From assembly GCF_032854445.1 (NCBI RefSeq), contig NC_088303.1, positions 3,171,501 through 3,235,500 of the forward strand: a DNA stretch of 64,000 bases, written 5' to 3'. The notes beneath the pieces are model-generated. The model worked only from the letters and a program-made list of their open reading frames with translations, searched no databases and had not been told where the DNA came from. This stretch comes from Liolophura sinensis. Its lineage: Eukaryota > Mollusca > Polyplacophora > Chitonida > Chitonidae. A program made the translations under genes and the position numbers. Positions within the stretch are counted from its first letter, which is position 1. Every line of letters begins with the position of its first letter. Of this stretch, positions 11,501-24,700 are shown one piece after another.

Positions 11501-13219
11501 AAAACTTGAAAGTCTACTTGGCTTTTGTCATGTGCATATGTTTTTTCAGAATTTGAAACAGTCAAACCTAAGTAACAGAATTCTGAAGGCAAATTACACC
11601 ACCAGGGATCCATCAGAGTTACAGAATATGTATGACAGCAGGAGCCAGAATGGCTATCTGAATATGAAAACAACCACTACATCTGTTTCTGCAGGCAATT
11701 TGACCAGCAGCACAAATCAACCAATTGTACAACCAGAACCCATCCCTCAATCTCCAGTGAACAAAGTTGTTAATTCCTCAGGGAAAATTGTTCCCCTCTT
11801 TAGGACAAAAGTAGCCCCAGTGTTTAACGTAACACCACAAAAGAGAGCAGTTGAAAAGAAACTTGTACCAGTGTTCAGAGTTGTGAAGACTGCCATGCCT
11901 CAGAATATTCCAGGCCCAACTCCAATAGGGGTATCATCTGTTCAAGACCAATACTCAAGGCTAGATTTATTGCGTCACAATATAAACATGTCTGAAAGAA
12001 GAAATCCAACTCCCCCCACTCCAGGACTATTTGAAAGGGCAATTGATTGCCCAGTTCCACTGCCTGTTACAAGGCCAAACACAAGTGTACCAGGATTCAA
12101 TCCATTCCTTGTTCATGACCATTTGGAAGGGGATGACTTCCAGCTTCCCTGTCCAGCCACATGGACAAGCCAGGAGGAATTTGTTGGGAAATCAGCCAAA
12201 CGAAAGGCCAGAGTAAGTAGAGCAAAAGGCTTCAGTAAAATGTCAATAGTTATCATAATGGTTAGTTTCAAAAAAGTTGTGCAGCAGGCAAGTAGCATTT
12301 ATCTACAATAGATGAACATAACTATGAGACTGGGAGTTAGAAGTTGTAGAGCTGGAAGACTAATATTGTTGTGTTAATTACAGGCCACAATTTGTCAAAA
12401 TTGAATTTATTGTTACTTCGTAGCAGTAATAAAGTTCAACATTTTCCTCTTTTGCGCAGCTGGAGTCACCAGTGGTTAAAAAGCCAAGAGGTAAACCTCA
12501 AGTCCACGAAAGTGTCAATGTGGAGGTCTTAGCAAAGACTCACCAGGTAGAAACTACTAATATAAGAGCTAGTGAATGTCTTTTAAAACTATAGGGTGCT
12601 TAAAATTTCAGGTTTGAAACACCTCAAAACATTTTTTTTGTGAAAAGCACAAAAAAGATCCAGAAAATAGAGTATCTGACTTACAAGGACATCATACTTA
12701 ACAGTTGCCCTTCTTAACTACGGACTGCTCTAAAAATTGGCATAAACAGTGGTTTAAATGGTTGCACTGGATGCAGGAAAACGACCCAGCAGTGTCAGAA
12801 AGCTGTGACTGCTCTTAAGCGTGGGATCCCCAGTTTTTGGTGGGAAAGGGTTGCAGCCAATCACTGTTCAATTTTTTGTCATATTTCACTTCATCAAAAT
12901 GCTAGTGGCAAAAACCTGAAACAAGAAGTTGCTACTGTTTGTCTACAGCAGAAACTTGTATGCAATTCTCTCTTAAAGTCATACGACATTGGGTGAAGCG
13001 GACCAACTCTCTATGAATTTATTTGTGAATATCTTATCCATAAAAATGATGTAAAACCACAGTGGTTTTATTTTCTCCTTTCAGTTATCTAAAGTTAATG
13101 CAGCAACACTGGTGGCATGGATGAAAGAACATAACATTCCCTGTAAAGCCAAGGACAAGAAAACAGAGCTGATGGATAAAGTGAACAGCTTCTTGCAAGT
13201 TTCAGCTTCAGAACAATAA
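5574..13219 (+). CDS. C18orf63: C18orf63 homologue (DUF4708 protein), 5' partial, 10 exons
   Basis: Exons: 5574-5630, 6164-6275, 8026-8102, 8415-8524, 9889-9985, 10549-10631, 11014-11194, 11550-12212, 12460-12546, 13085-13219. Phases match at every junction, giving 533 codons and TAA at 13217-13219. The order of conserved blocks follows human C18orf63 as I recall it: LAPSWNKAGQWLLQG, then NSWCHVLP-SMKKGKIVGVSRVIP, RDLKRHWKNTYGYRLPD, TYPHVCLRSREFHVLPRVD and MPTVCGQC. The 221-codon exon 11550-12212 is low-complexity, rich in Pro, Ser and Thr, with three related K-x-V-P-x-F motifs. The last exon encodes a short SAP-like helix pair (LVAWMKEHNIPCKAKDKK). The molecular function of the family is unknown to me. 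All introns are GT-AG except 10632-11013, which is U12 AT-AC. The N-terminal ~85-90 residues (one or more exons) are not located; they lie in 1-5.5 kb or before the window. The gene converges on MROH1. Confidence 0.88.
6427..6632. mobile_element. MITE-like inverted-repeat element
   Basis: About 206 bp bounded by inverted ends: TATTCTCCAACCTTTT on the left and AAAAAGGTTGAAGAATGA on the right. It is non-coding. Related copies lie at about 25820-26033, 38938-39130 and 43487-43690. It sits in the intron after the 6164-6275 exon. Confidence 0.6.
6836..6922. repeat. 87-bp dispersed repeat, copy 1
   Basis: Runs from GTAGCTTGACTGG to ACTTGAAACCA. A nearly identical copy lies at 8591-8679, so two introns of the C18orf63 homologue share it. 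Its source is not recognised. Confidence 0.8.
7391..7695 (+). mobile_element. tRNA-derived SINE, family B, with target-site duplication
   Basis: The head has a B-box-like AGTTCAAGTCC, the body reads GGTCGTGGGTTTCC and CTCCCACCATAAAGCTG, and the tail is ATCAAATAAATAAA. It is flanked by perfect 15-bp direct repeats (TATAATGAATAGATC) at 7376-7390 and 7696-7710, which marks the insertion limits. Confidence 0.85.
7880..8012 (+). mobile_element. SINE family B 3' fragment abutting a splice acceptor
   Basis: Contains GGTCGTGGGTTTCCCC, the CCACCATAATGCTGGCC box and a tail of AAAT repeats ending about 13 nt before the acceptor of the 8026-8102 exon. A poly(T) run precedes it. The SINE body has replaced the normal sequence in which a branch site would lie. 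Confidence 0.75.
8591..8679. repeat. 87-bp dispersed repeat, copy 2
   Basis: Nearly identical to 6836-6922 with a single clear change (TTGGAACC for TTGAAACC). It starts 66 nt after the end of the 8415-8524 exon. Confidence 0.8.
9276..9792. repeat. 48-bp tandem array (~11 copies)
   Basis: Unit boundaries are marked by GTCATCACCTCTTGGACAGG, then TGTTATTGTTGACAC. The period is 48 bp, so open frames persist on both strands; I treat these ORFs as artefacts. It lies in the intron before the 9889-9985 exon of the C18orf63 homologue. Confidence 0.92.
10340..10415 (+). mobile_element. SINE family B tail
   Basis: GAAATATTCTTCAGTACAGC followed by an AAACACCAATCAAATAAATA-type tail matches the 3' end of the full copy at 7391-7695. 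The 5' part is diverged. Confidence 0.6.
10632..11013 (+). other. U12-type AT-AC intron in the C18orf63 homologue
   Basis: The intron begins ATATCCTTTT (10632), a 9/9 match to the minor-spliceosome donor. It ends TTCCTTAAC (branch site, 10996-11004) followed by AACTCTTAC, with the terminal AC at 11012-11013, 10 nt past the branch A. Joining TTC-AC to A-TAT-CCA restores the reading frame and gives TYPHVCLRSREFHVLPRVD, which aligns without gaps to the human block TYPLSCIRSQPMQFFPRVD. No GT-AG alternative preserves this alignment. Confidence 0.92.
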
Positions 13220-15005
13220 ACGCAGTAAAGCCTAGAAATACTGGTAATGAAGCATTCAGGTCATAAGAAAGACAAATCACAGTGTAAGTTTTGCTTTTAA
13301 GACATTATTCTCTATATACTTTATTATCACATTTGCCTTTGGAATTTACAAATGCACATTTACATGTACATGTAATGAGAAAGCACACAAAAGGTTTATT
13401 AATGTCCATCCTTAACAAATACTTCTCATTTGATTTGAAAACATTTCAGTGTTTATAACCCAATGATGATCACAAGTATTTTTTCCCATTTCAAGAACAT
13501 TTAGAAAACGAGTTGCATATATATAATGTATGACATACCAATTCTACCTGCAAGGTAATGGCAAAATATTTATTGCAATTGTAATAGTTAAACTTTCATC
13601 TGCCTGTGATAAACTAAACAAAGGTACGTGTGCACAAAGCTTTATGTGTTAAATATTATTAAACTTAAAGTGTGGGAATGATGTTGTGTACTGAATTGTA
13701 ATGGAATAAACTTACTACATGCACAGCATTAGTGGACAGAATAATTGCATTATAGTTGTTGATATAACAATTTTGCATTTCTAAATAAATCAGTGTGGTA
13801 TTCCTTATTAATCCAACATGTTTCCATACATTGGAGTATATTATATATTTTATAATGACAACACTTTCACAATGTGATAATCATGACAAAATGTCAGTTT
13901 GTTATTAACATATCTCTGATTTATCACTCAGCTACATGTACAAGGTGAGACATTGAAAGACATTCCTTTAATATTTGAATTCATTTAGGTCTTGCATCTC
14001 CTGTCCATTAGCGCATCCTGTGAATCTTAGGTCAACATAATTGTACATTTAATACTCATTTTTGTTTGATAATCCCATACTTGGACGCAAAGTCTATAAG
14101 AACATTTGTTCTATATGTAACAATTCTACATATACAGGTAGCAAAACTCAAAATGATAAAATGCATATAAAATATACATGTACACATTTTAATTATATAT
14201 AGATATCTTCAGCATGATGTTAATGTGCACAATAAAATTAATATATTTTTCATTTTTAATTACCTAGCTATATTACAGAGTTTTAACATGAATTATTTGT
14301 ACATGTAGCACCATTGCACAGCAAATGACAGAGAATATGAGCATTTATCAACGCAGCGACAATACATGTGCAATTTTTATACAAAGTGAAACAGCAAGGA
14401 CATTGCTATCGTTAGATTATCCTAAATAATAAAGCTATTAATACCTAATAAGACATGAATCTAAATGCACCAACTTCTTCATTACTTTTTGGTAAAATTA
14501 TAGCTGTTAACACTGATTTCACTCAAATGATCATACCACAACACTCTAAAACTGCCAATTACATTGACATAGCAGGAGTAGTCATGCAGATGTTTGCTGG
14601 ACGTTATTTTACAGAACAACCTCCTCCTCCCCTCCCATGATATGCAAATATCAGGTTACACAGGTATACCGGTACATGTTTTACGCCATACTCAACAATA
14701 TTTCACTGATGTTATTGTGGTCAGGTTTAAGGGCTCTAAAAATACGAACATAGAGAAAGGTCACCACACCTCAAAATGTACCTGATCAACCTAATGGCAT
14801 AATGACGAAGCAAGACTGTAACATTTTAACGTCCAAAATACATCACAGTGTAATAATGAATCTTACATACACATGTATCATTTACCTGGACAAAACAACA
14901 ACAGAGCGTCGATAACTACATGTCCGACTTAACAAACTTAACAACACATAAAAACATCACAACAAAACAAAGTCTTGACATATATAACAGTCTATTCTGT
15001 ATTCA
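13220..15005. other. Convergent 3' region between the two genes
   Basis: No coding sequence. On the plus strand AATAAA occurs at 13215-13220 (overlapping the stop) and again at 13705-13710, candidate poly(A) signals for the C18orf63 homologue. The minus-strand 3' UTR of MROH1 enters from 15005. Long UTRs of the two genes could overlap. Confidence 0.5.
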
Positions 15006-18000
15006 TCAGTATTCATGGAGCAGGCTTATGGCCTCGGCAGCTTTCACACGAACATTGGCTGACTGGTCCTTCAGCAGCAGTATCAGAGCTGGAAACAGAA
15101 ATCATTACTGTGAAATATAATTACAAGTTAAGGGAACAGGTAATATTAGTTCAGTATGTACTGTGTCAGCACAAAATTACCTGACAACAAATTGTAAGTG
15201 AGCAGACAACATGGCTACACAGCATAAATGAGTCTTCAAGGTGAAAACAGCATTTCAAGGTCCCTACTTACCTGCACAGACATGCTCCTTGGAAATGTTA
15301 CTGTGCTTGTCTTTTGGTAGATTTCCTAACAAGAATCCTACAAGGTAAATATGATATGCAGACATTATTCAGTGTCTTAGTTCAAAGTAATTACATGGGA
15401 ATACAAACAATAAACATGAGAAAGGAGCATTCAGTAACTCTGTAGAAACTGAAATCTGTAGAATGAAGTATTTCATTGCTTCTTCCCCTTAAATGGTTAA
15501 GACAGAATTTAAGACCGTTTTACGTAAATTTAAGCCATCAAATGTGTCCTGAAATCAAATCTAAAACAGAAGCATTAAATTATACTTTTGTTAATTCAGG
15601 CACGTAATTACATGGACTTGAACTCGATACCCTTCTTGAAACATTTTCAAGAAGGGTATCACCAAAGAATATGAAATTGCACCCCTAATGATCTAACATG
15701 TACCAGGGGAATTTTTGAGTAAGGAACACTTGAACTCACCTGCAAAGATTGCAGCATTGCTTTTTATTTCTGGCCAAATTGTTTTGAAGAATGAGACACA
15801 GCCCATCACATAAAAATTTATTTTCTCTGGAAAATCTTTGATCTGAAAAGAAATATAAAAGTTTAATACATACATTATGATATTACAAATATACAGGCTT
15901 TTCACTCATATGCCCACTTATATTCAGAGGGACCTCGGTGGTGTACTTGGTTGTGCTATTCTGTCCTCTTCTGGCTGAAGCCAATTGGCCCCAGGGAAGG
16001 TTCTGAAGCAGTTTAAGCCTGGAGGTTTGTGAAGTACTTGACAAAATAGGCTGGTTTACCCCAGGCACTTTAAACGTGACCTCTGACGCCTAAGTGGCAA
16101 ATTCTTCAGTACAGCATTAAACAGTGAGCGATTGAATAAATAAATTCACGTTCAGACAAAATTGTTGATATAAATACATGCAATATACAGAAAATATCAG
16201 ACTGATAATCCAGGTCCCAAAGATGTTTGTTGATGATAACCTACCAGAAGCTTGGAGAGATCATTCATGAATTCCCCATAGAAGAGGTTAGCATCCTCCA
16301 ACAGATGTTTCTGGAACTTGTCATTTATGTCTTCTGATCCCAGTAATGGCCCCAAAAGTCGTAATGAGTACTTGCATGCCTGTGAACACAAACACAGTAA
16401 ACACATGGTGCGACACAGCAAACACATAGTGAGGCACAAGAAACACATGGCGAGGCACAAGAAACTAATGGCAAGACAGTCAACACACAGTGAAACACAG
16501 CAAACACATGGGAACACACAGGAAACTCATGGCAAGACAGTCAACACACAGTGAAACACAGCAAACACATGGGAACACACAGGAAACTCCTGCCAAGACA
16601 GTCAACGCACTGTGAAACACGGCAATGGGAACACACAGGAAACTCAAGGCAAGACAGTCAACGCACTGTAAAACACAGCAAACACATGGGAACACACAGG
16701 AAGCTCATGCCAAGACAATCAACACACTTAAACACAGAAAAACAAATGGTGACACACAATACCATGTTTTCTGCACCAAACTAATATTTTAAAGTGCACC
16801 ATGATCTATTTTGTCTTTATTGCTCATATGAAAACAAAAATGTGGATCTATGTGCAGTTTAATTTAGCAAATGCAGATATATGTATGATTTATTTCTTTG
16901 CTTGGTATTTAACACCTTACTGAGGAATATTTCACTTTTACAATAGCAGCCAGCATTATGATAGGAGGAAACTGCGGAGAGCCCGGTGGAAACCCACAAC
17001 CATCCATAACTTGCTGGCAGACCTAAATATACATTGGACTCAAATCACATCTTCAAGGCGTAAGCAGAAAGTTACAGTACATTTAATCTAGTGTTTTACT
17101 TCATAAATAACATCAGTATCACATGTATGTTCATGACTGTTCAAGCAGTTGAATGTAACAAATTTCCAGAAAAAAATGAAGTAAGACAATAAATGTAAAA
17201 CAGTAAGTGTGTTGTAATACCTTTCCAATAGTAACATGATGTAGTTTGCCAATTCATTAGCTTGGGGAGTTTCAAGTTCAAACTCTTTTGTTGTTGAAGG
17301 TAAAAACAGCTGTCCTGTATCATGTGACTTATCAAAAATGTTGGGCAACCTTTGTTGACATTAATTTACCAATCACTTGTCTCACTGTGTAGCAGAGGCC
17401 CAAATAACATCTTTTTGCTTTGGAAACTTACAAACCTTCAAGCCTTAAATTTTCTCCATTGTTTACCTACTCTTTGAGAACTTTTTGTGAAATTTTTTTC
17501 AGATGCCTATGTTATAGTAAATGTTATCCCGCAATAGTTGCTTAACATTTGTGACAGGTCACATGATAAAGTAGGATTTTTTTTACCTTTAGCAATAAAA
17601 GGGTTCAAACGTGAAACACCCCTATTGTGGAAGGTCTTTATGTATATCATGTTATGTCATTGTTTTCTTACCTTTCTGACCTCTGGCTCTGGGTCATTAA
17701 GATGAAGAAGGAGGCTGACTAGATTGCTATGGATTTGTTCTAAGAATGGAGCTTTGGATGGGCCATCTCCAAATCTCGAGAGGTTACCAAAAAGGATAAC
17801 GGCTTGGGCCCTTACTGAAGGCTTGTCCTAAGAAACACATGATACATGTTTTAGTTTTAAAATGTGACAAGTTTCAAGCTTAATATTTCTGGTATTTTCA
17901 GACATTTCAAGTTTAATGCTACAAGTCAACAAAACCATCCACTCCTTAAGCGACTGAGCCAGATATGGCTTCTGTGAGAACATGTTTTCCTTAATTTACA

Positions 18001-18727
18001 CCCGCATACTTTTCAAAGAGTCCTACTTATTAATTAAACTGAATGGTCATCACTTGTAAAAACTATTTCATGTAGTTCTGAAAATGCAAGTGCACATGTA
18101 CCTTTTCAAAGCATGGTCTTATTCTGAGAGCAACATTGATCAGTATAGCTCTGATGTGGCTCTCATCAATCTCTGACAGAACCTTGGACAGCCCGCTCAT
18201 TGCCTCCAGCGTGATGTCATCGTCTGGGTCCTCCTTATCATCCATACCAGCCATCATGGCAGACAAAACTGTTGTGGAATACTTTTGAACCTTCAACATA
18301 CACAGCTCATAAAATCTCAGTTGTGATCATATCTTAATGTTCTAAATCATTTTAGATGAAGGTGTACAGATGTGATGAACAATTATTTTTAATGTGGATT
18401 TCTCAAATCACAGAAGCGAATTTTTTTTGTGTAATCAATCATTATTACAACAGATTATATTGAAGGTCACTAAACTGTGACATGAAGCCAACAGCTTGTT
18501 CACCCAAAGGTTACACTAACTTTTGGAAGTGTCAACACATTCTGCATGTCTCAAGCATCTGTAAGTGTTAAACCATTTGACAGGGCTTCCAGAGATCAGA
18601 AACTTGGCGATTTGTCGTCCGGTTGACAGAGGTTAATTGGTCAATGCACAATGACTAAAACCTCTGGAAATCCAAGTGTCTCAGCCAACAAACATCGAGC
18701 AAAAGGTGAAAAACTAATGAAATAATA

Positions 18728-18767
<40 letters not shown>

Positions 18768-21700
18768 TTGCCTCTTTGGAACTAATACTGGACACATTGC
18801 CTAGACCTCGGATGCAAAGTTTGCGAACTTGTTGTGAGGAATCCACCAACCTCCCAAGAAGACTGTTCATCACCAGTTCTATCAACGTGCTGTCTCCTGC
18901 ACATTTCTGATTTATCATCTGGTGAAAAAATACAGGGTAACCACGAGGAGAATTTCCAACACATCCAGAATTCCAACACATCCAGAATAGATATCATGTA
19001 TATCTACATGTGTACTTACCCTAGCTGAAGGCAGGTGCATGTAACTCATTTAACAATACCGGTAGCTATAACACCCATTCACACCAAATTTTATCCACTA
19101 TTTTTTCACATTCTATATTGACAATACTTAACACAATGTGTTCTTAGTGCTCATGGCACAAACTTTAGGAGACAAGTGGTCTTCATAAATTTCAGTCTGC
19201 TCCAATGACCACTCGAGTGTCATTGTGTCACGGACCAACAAACAATGAGGGATGGAAATTTTCAAATTCCCTGTCAAAGGCCAGAATTGACATATTAAAA
19301 AGCCTCGTACCTGTTCAACTTCTAGGAGACAATATTAAATTTATTTATTTATTTATTTGATTGGTGTTTTACGCCATACTCAAGAATATTTCACTTATGC
19401 GACGGTGGCCAGCATTATGGTGGGAGGAAACCAGAGAGGAAGTCAGCAAGAGCTGGACATGAACTCACCGCAACCGCATTGCTGACAGGCTCCTGAGTCA
19501 TAACGCTGTGCTACTGCGCTAACCAACTGAACCACGGAGGCCCCATCATATTAAATATAACAGACATTTAATGAGAGCAAGCCACAAGCATACCTCAGAG
19601 AAGAAAGCTGCTACAACAGCTCTCTGCGGCTCATAGAGACTGGACAAGGCTGAGGTGAGAGAGGCGATGATTTGGGGCACCTGCTCTGGATGGTGAGTGG
19701 CTATGGCTCTGAGAGAGGGTGGAAAAAATGAAGTCAGTGTGATATACATGCAGGTACACTGTAAGCAACAATTCTCAAGAGTTTGACAAGCACTGACTAG
19801 TAATTCTACATTTTATGTTCACAAATTTGTGTGTGTTGACAGGCTCTTGGTAAATCAAGTATTTGGAATATGTAGTATTTACCGATACCTTACTCAAGAA
19901 TTTTGTGCTTTATATTCACCAACATTATAGTTTTATGAGTGGAAGAAACTGGGCAGTTCCCACAGAAAACAGCAGCAAATTTCAAGCTGTAGTAATGCTG
20001 GATTTCATGAGAGGAGCTTTTCGGCGTCTAAAAAGGTTGTTGGCACAGCTGCCTATTTTGCAATTATGAAGTCCAGCATTATTATGCTCATTTTATGAGT
20101 GCCCTGGTATATCACAAGCAGAAAAGTCAAGAGCTATGACATCACTGAAAAATTTTCACACTACAAAGATATGATCAAAAATTGAGGCCAACTTTTAGTT
20201 ATTTTTGATTGGACTGAACTGCAATCACTAACGATCGCATGTTACTTTGGAGGCAAACAAACCCTAATACATGACAACGAGATGTCTGTATATGAACATC
20301 CTCATGTAGAAAAGTTATATTTTTCCTATTATCTCCCCTAAGAAGGTTATGTTTCAACAGCGTTTACTTTTGTGCAGAAACTTCACAGAAAAAGTTATGC
20401 ACAGAAATTTTGATAAATCAGATGATATTTGTGTACATCTTGGCCTTGGATCATGCATCAATCCATTAAAGTTTGGCACGGATCCAAATCCAGATCTTGA
20501 GAGCCTTCCATTTTTTTTTTTTACTTATTTATTTTTGAGTCGTCTAATACATACCTGGCTAAGATAGACATAGCTTCTGCATATCTGTCTTCGTCTTCAA
20601 ACATTTGCCACACAGATTCCTTATCCAGCAGCTCTATCATATCTGTGCTCTGTGCCCGGACAAGGAGGGCCCGAAATGATACGACCGCCAGGCTACAATC
20701 AGAACACACAAGCAAAATGTAGTACAATGTTGCACAGAACACAAAGTAAACACTACGGAATGGAACTGCGTCTTTTTGGATTAAATACCATGCGCCAAAA
20801 CAGATACAGATGTAAATCATATACTTGAAAGATTGTGTTCACACCATACTCAAGAATTTTTCACTTTTATGATGGTGGACAGCGTCACAGAAAGACTGTT
20901 ATGAAGGGGAGAAACAGAACTAGCTGGAGTTAGCCGCTAGTCTTTGGCAAATTACCGATTTCCCACAGGAGCTGACAGATGACCTTTCCCACATGATGCT
21001 GATGACCTGCACAGCAAGCTCAATGTATACGCATACAAGAGGACAAGTGACATTACCTAATGTCACCAAGTAAACGTTCCAACAAGGGTAAAGGCTGTGA
21101 TACGCTTTATACTGCCACTGAGGCCCAGCGAGAGGTATGGGCTGATTGTGATTTGAGAGATTAGGCCTGCTGCCTTAATAAAAGATAAATCTGTACAATG
21201 CTCTTCTCACCTGCATGGGGTTGTTTTCTTGCTCTCTCTGACAATGTTGGCAGATTTCTTATCTTTTGTATTCACTTCCTCCTTTTTATCCAGCTGTCAA
21301 ACAAAAGTTTGTTTTTAATGCTTCAAATATACCTATTTCATTTCATTTATAGAGGTCTCAGACGGGTCAACAAAACAAATCAAACGATGGATTTGTACAA
21401 TAACATCGGAATGTTCTCACAACATGCTTCCTCACTTTCTTTGTGGGGGTGGAATGAGGAAAAGGGAGTCAGGAGGATTGTCTTACCACTGCTGTATCAT
21501 TAAAACTCAATTTACTGCATTTGCCCATGAAATTTGCATGAAATAATGCAATTTTAGAGGTAAATATGGTAATAAAGTATTACTTTTGGTGCTGGAGCAT
21601 TTTTACAGAAGAACATCACCCTATCTTTCCAAGAAACCTTTAAAGTATCGCTCAAGGGCGATGACTGGCTGAATTTGTGGTTGGTTAGAACTTGCCATTA

Positions 21701-24700
21701 TAAAATAAGTTTATGTCATTCTTTGTTATTGTTGCAACTCACTGTAAACCATGTCATACGATGTAGAGAGGACGACAGACAAGAAACGCAGACGATAATC
21801 ATTGTATGTGACAAGTTCTGTAGAAAGCAATGATTCCAAGAACTAAATTCACTCACGGTAAACTCGAAAGACCAGTTTGAAAAATGGTGGAAATTGGTGA
21901 AATGACATGGGTTGACTATTAAAGCGACATTCTTAGTTACAAAATGCCTCAAAAACAGAACTGGCTAGAACATTCATTCACTAGCCTACGTTGTGCACTG
22001 CTGCACGTTTTTTCTTATACATCATAATTTATCAAACAACTATTAATTTTCACGTTTGAGTTGATCAAGATATAAACCCTGTGTTGTGGCCGAAAAAATA
22101 TACAGAATGGTTTATTTTTAACACCTCAGCATTGACCGTCATCATGAACCAAATAACTCAGTGGGCAGCCAAGAAGATTTCTCATCATCACATCAGTGTT
22201 TAGTGTCCCATGTTTACACCCGTCTGTCTGACAAAAGGAGAACAGCTTTCTATTGCCTCCAGTCCCACGCCTTATCCTACAGGGGAGCAGAGATGTGTAC
22301 ACCCTGAGGTGGATGACATGGTGAGCTACACCTGTACTCCTTTAGGCGGCTACACCCTGACCTGGCTGGGATGGTGAACCACACCTGTACTCCTTTAGGC
22401 AGCTACACCCTGGCCTGGTCGACATGGTAAACCACACCTGTACTCCTTTAGGCGGCAACACCCTGAGCTGGCCGACATGGTGAGCCACACTTGTACTCCT
22501 TCAGGCGGCTACACCCTGAGCTGGCTGACATGGTGAGCCACACCTGTACTCCTTTAGGCAGCTACACCCTGGGCTGGTGGACATGGTGAGCCACGCCTGT
22601 ACTCCTTTAGGTGGCTACACCCTGACCTGGCTGACATACCTGTACTCCTTTAGGCGGCTAAACCCTGACCTGGCTGACATGGTGAGCCACACCTGTACTC
22701 CTTTAGGCGGCTACACCCTGACCTGGCCGGCATGGTGAACCACACCTGTACTCCTTTAGGCTGCTACACCCTGACTTGGCTGACATGGTGAACCACACCT
22801 GTACTCCTTTAGGTGGCTACACCATGACCTGGCTGACATGGTGAGCCACACCTGTACTCCTTTAGCCAGCTACACCCTGGGCTGGCCGACATGGTGAGCC
22901 ACAACTGTACTCCTTTGCTACACCCTGACCTGGCTGACATGGTGAACCATACCTGTACTCCTTTAGGTGGCTACACACTGACCTGGCTGACATACCTGTA
23001 CTCCTTTAGGCGGCTACACCCTGACCTGGCTGACATGGTGAACCACACCTGTTCTCCTTTAGGCGGCTACACCCTGACCTGGCTGACATGGTGAATCATA
23101 CCAGTACTCCTTTAGGCGGCTACACCCTGACCTGGCTGACATGGTGAGCCACACCTGTACTCCTTTAGCCAGCTACACCCTGGGCTGGCCAACATGGTGA
23201 GCCACAACTGTACTCCTTTGCTACACCCTGACCTTGCTGACATGGTGAACCATGCCTGTACTCCTTTAGGTGGCTACACCCTGACCTGGCTGACATACCT
23301 GTACTCCTTTAGGCAGCCACACCCTGAGCTGGCCGACATGGTGAGCCACACCTGTACTCCTTTAGGCAGCTACACCCTGAGCTGGCTGACATGGTGAGCC
23401 ACACCTGTACGCCTTTAGGCGGCTACACCTTGGCCTGGCTGACATGGTGAACCATACCTGTACTCCTTTAGGCGGCTACACCCTGGGCTGGCCGACATGG
23501 TGGGCCACACCTGTACTCCTTTAGGCGGCTACACCTGAGCTGGCCGACATGGTGAACCACACCTGTACTCCTTTAGGCGGCTACACCCTGACCTGGCCGA
23601 CATGGTGAACCATACCTGTACGCCTTTAGGCGGCTACACCCTGACCTGGCCGGCATGGTGAGCCACACCTGTACTCCTTTAGGCGGCTACACCCTGAGCT
23701 GGCCGACATGGTGAACCACACCTGTACTCCTTTAGGCGGCTACACCCTGACCTGGCTGACATGGTGAACCATACCTGTACGCCTTTAGGCGGCTTCACGT
23801 TGATCATGGAACCGATCCGTAGGATGAGAGCAGCAAACAGACGATGAAAGTTTTTCATCACAACCTCCTCGGTTTCTTCACAATTAAAGATTTCAGTCAA
23901 AGCAGATGTGGCCTGTAGGAAGACAAGCAGAAAATATCACAAACTCCATTTTAGCTTCATGCTTTTGGATCTTATTAGAGAAACACAGACAGTTTTCTTC
24001 ATTGCAACAACAGAGTGACATACCTGTGCAAATGGCATTGACACTTTAAAGCACAAAATGGTTTTATGTTCAATGTCTATCTTTTAACATGGCAGGATTC
24101 CCACTAAGGAAGCTACTGGCAGAATATCAGTATTTTTACAATATATGACACCTAGACTCATCACTTCCGAAGAGTAATTCTATTTAAGGCTGGCAGCTTG
24201 ATCCTTTTGTGTCATTTAAGCATGCGCAATGGGACAATATTTTGTTACATTAATGCTGTAGCTCAAAATATGTTTATATATAAGTACTGTTAACAAATAG
24301 CCACACAACGTCCGAACATGTTTTGACACTTAATAAATTACCGCACTGATGCTTACACACTGCTTTCATTTTTATATAATGAACTAATATGCTTTTCACC
24401 TCAGTGCTTCCCTGAAACCATTCCAGAAAATTTTTAGCAGAGGGAGTTTGATGTTTCACTGGCAGAATCTGAGGGAGCCACCATGCTTTACACACTAGAT
24501 AAACTTATTGACTCACATCGCAAACAAGTTACCTGCAAATGGGTTTGAACTCACAGCCACACTGAGATGAAATCACCCAGGTGAGGTGGAAGATTTTATT
24601 GTGTGCTAGACTCATAAAAACGAAATGATTTTTTTTTTTTTTTTTTTGATTGGTGTTTTACGCCGTACTCAAGAATATTTCACTTATACGACGGCGGCCA

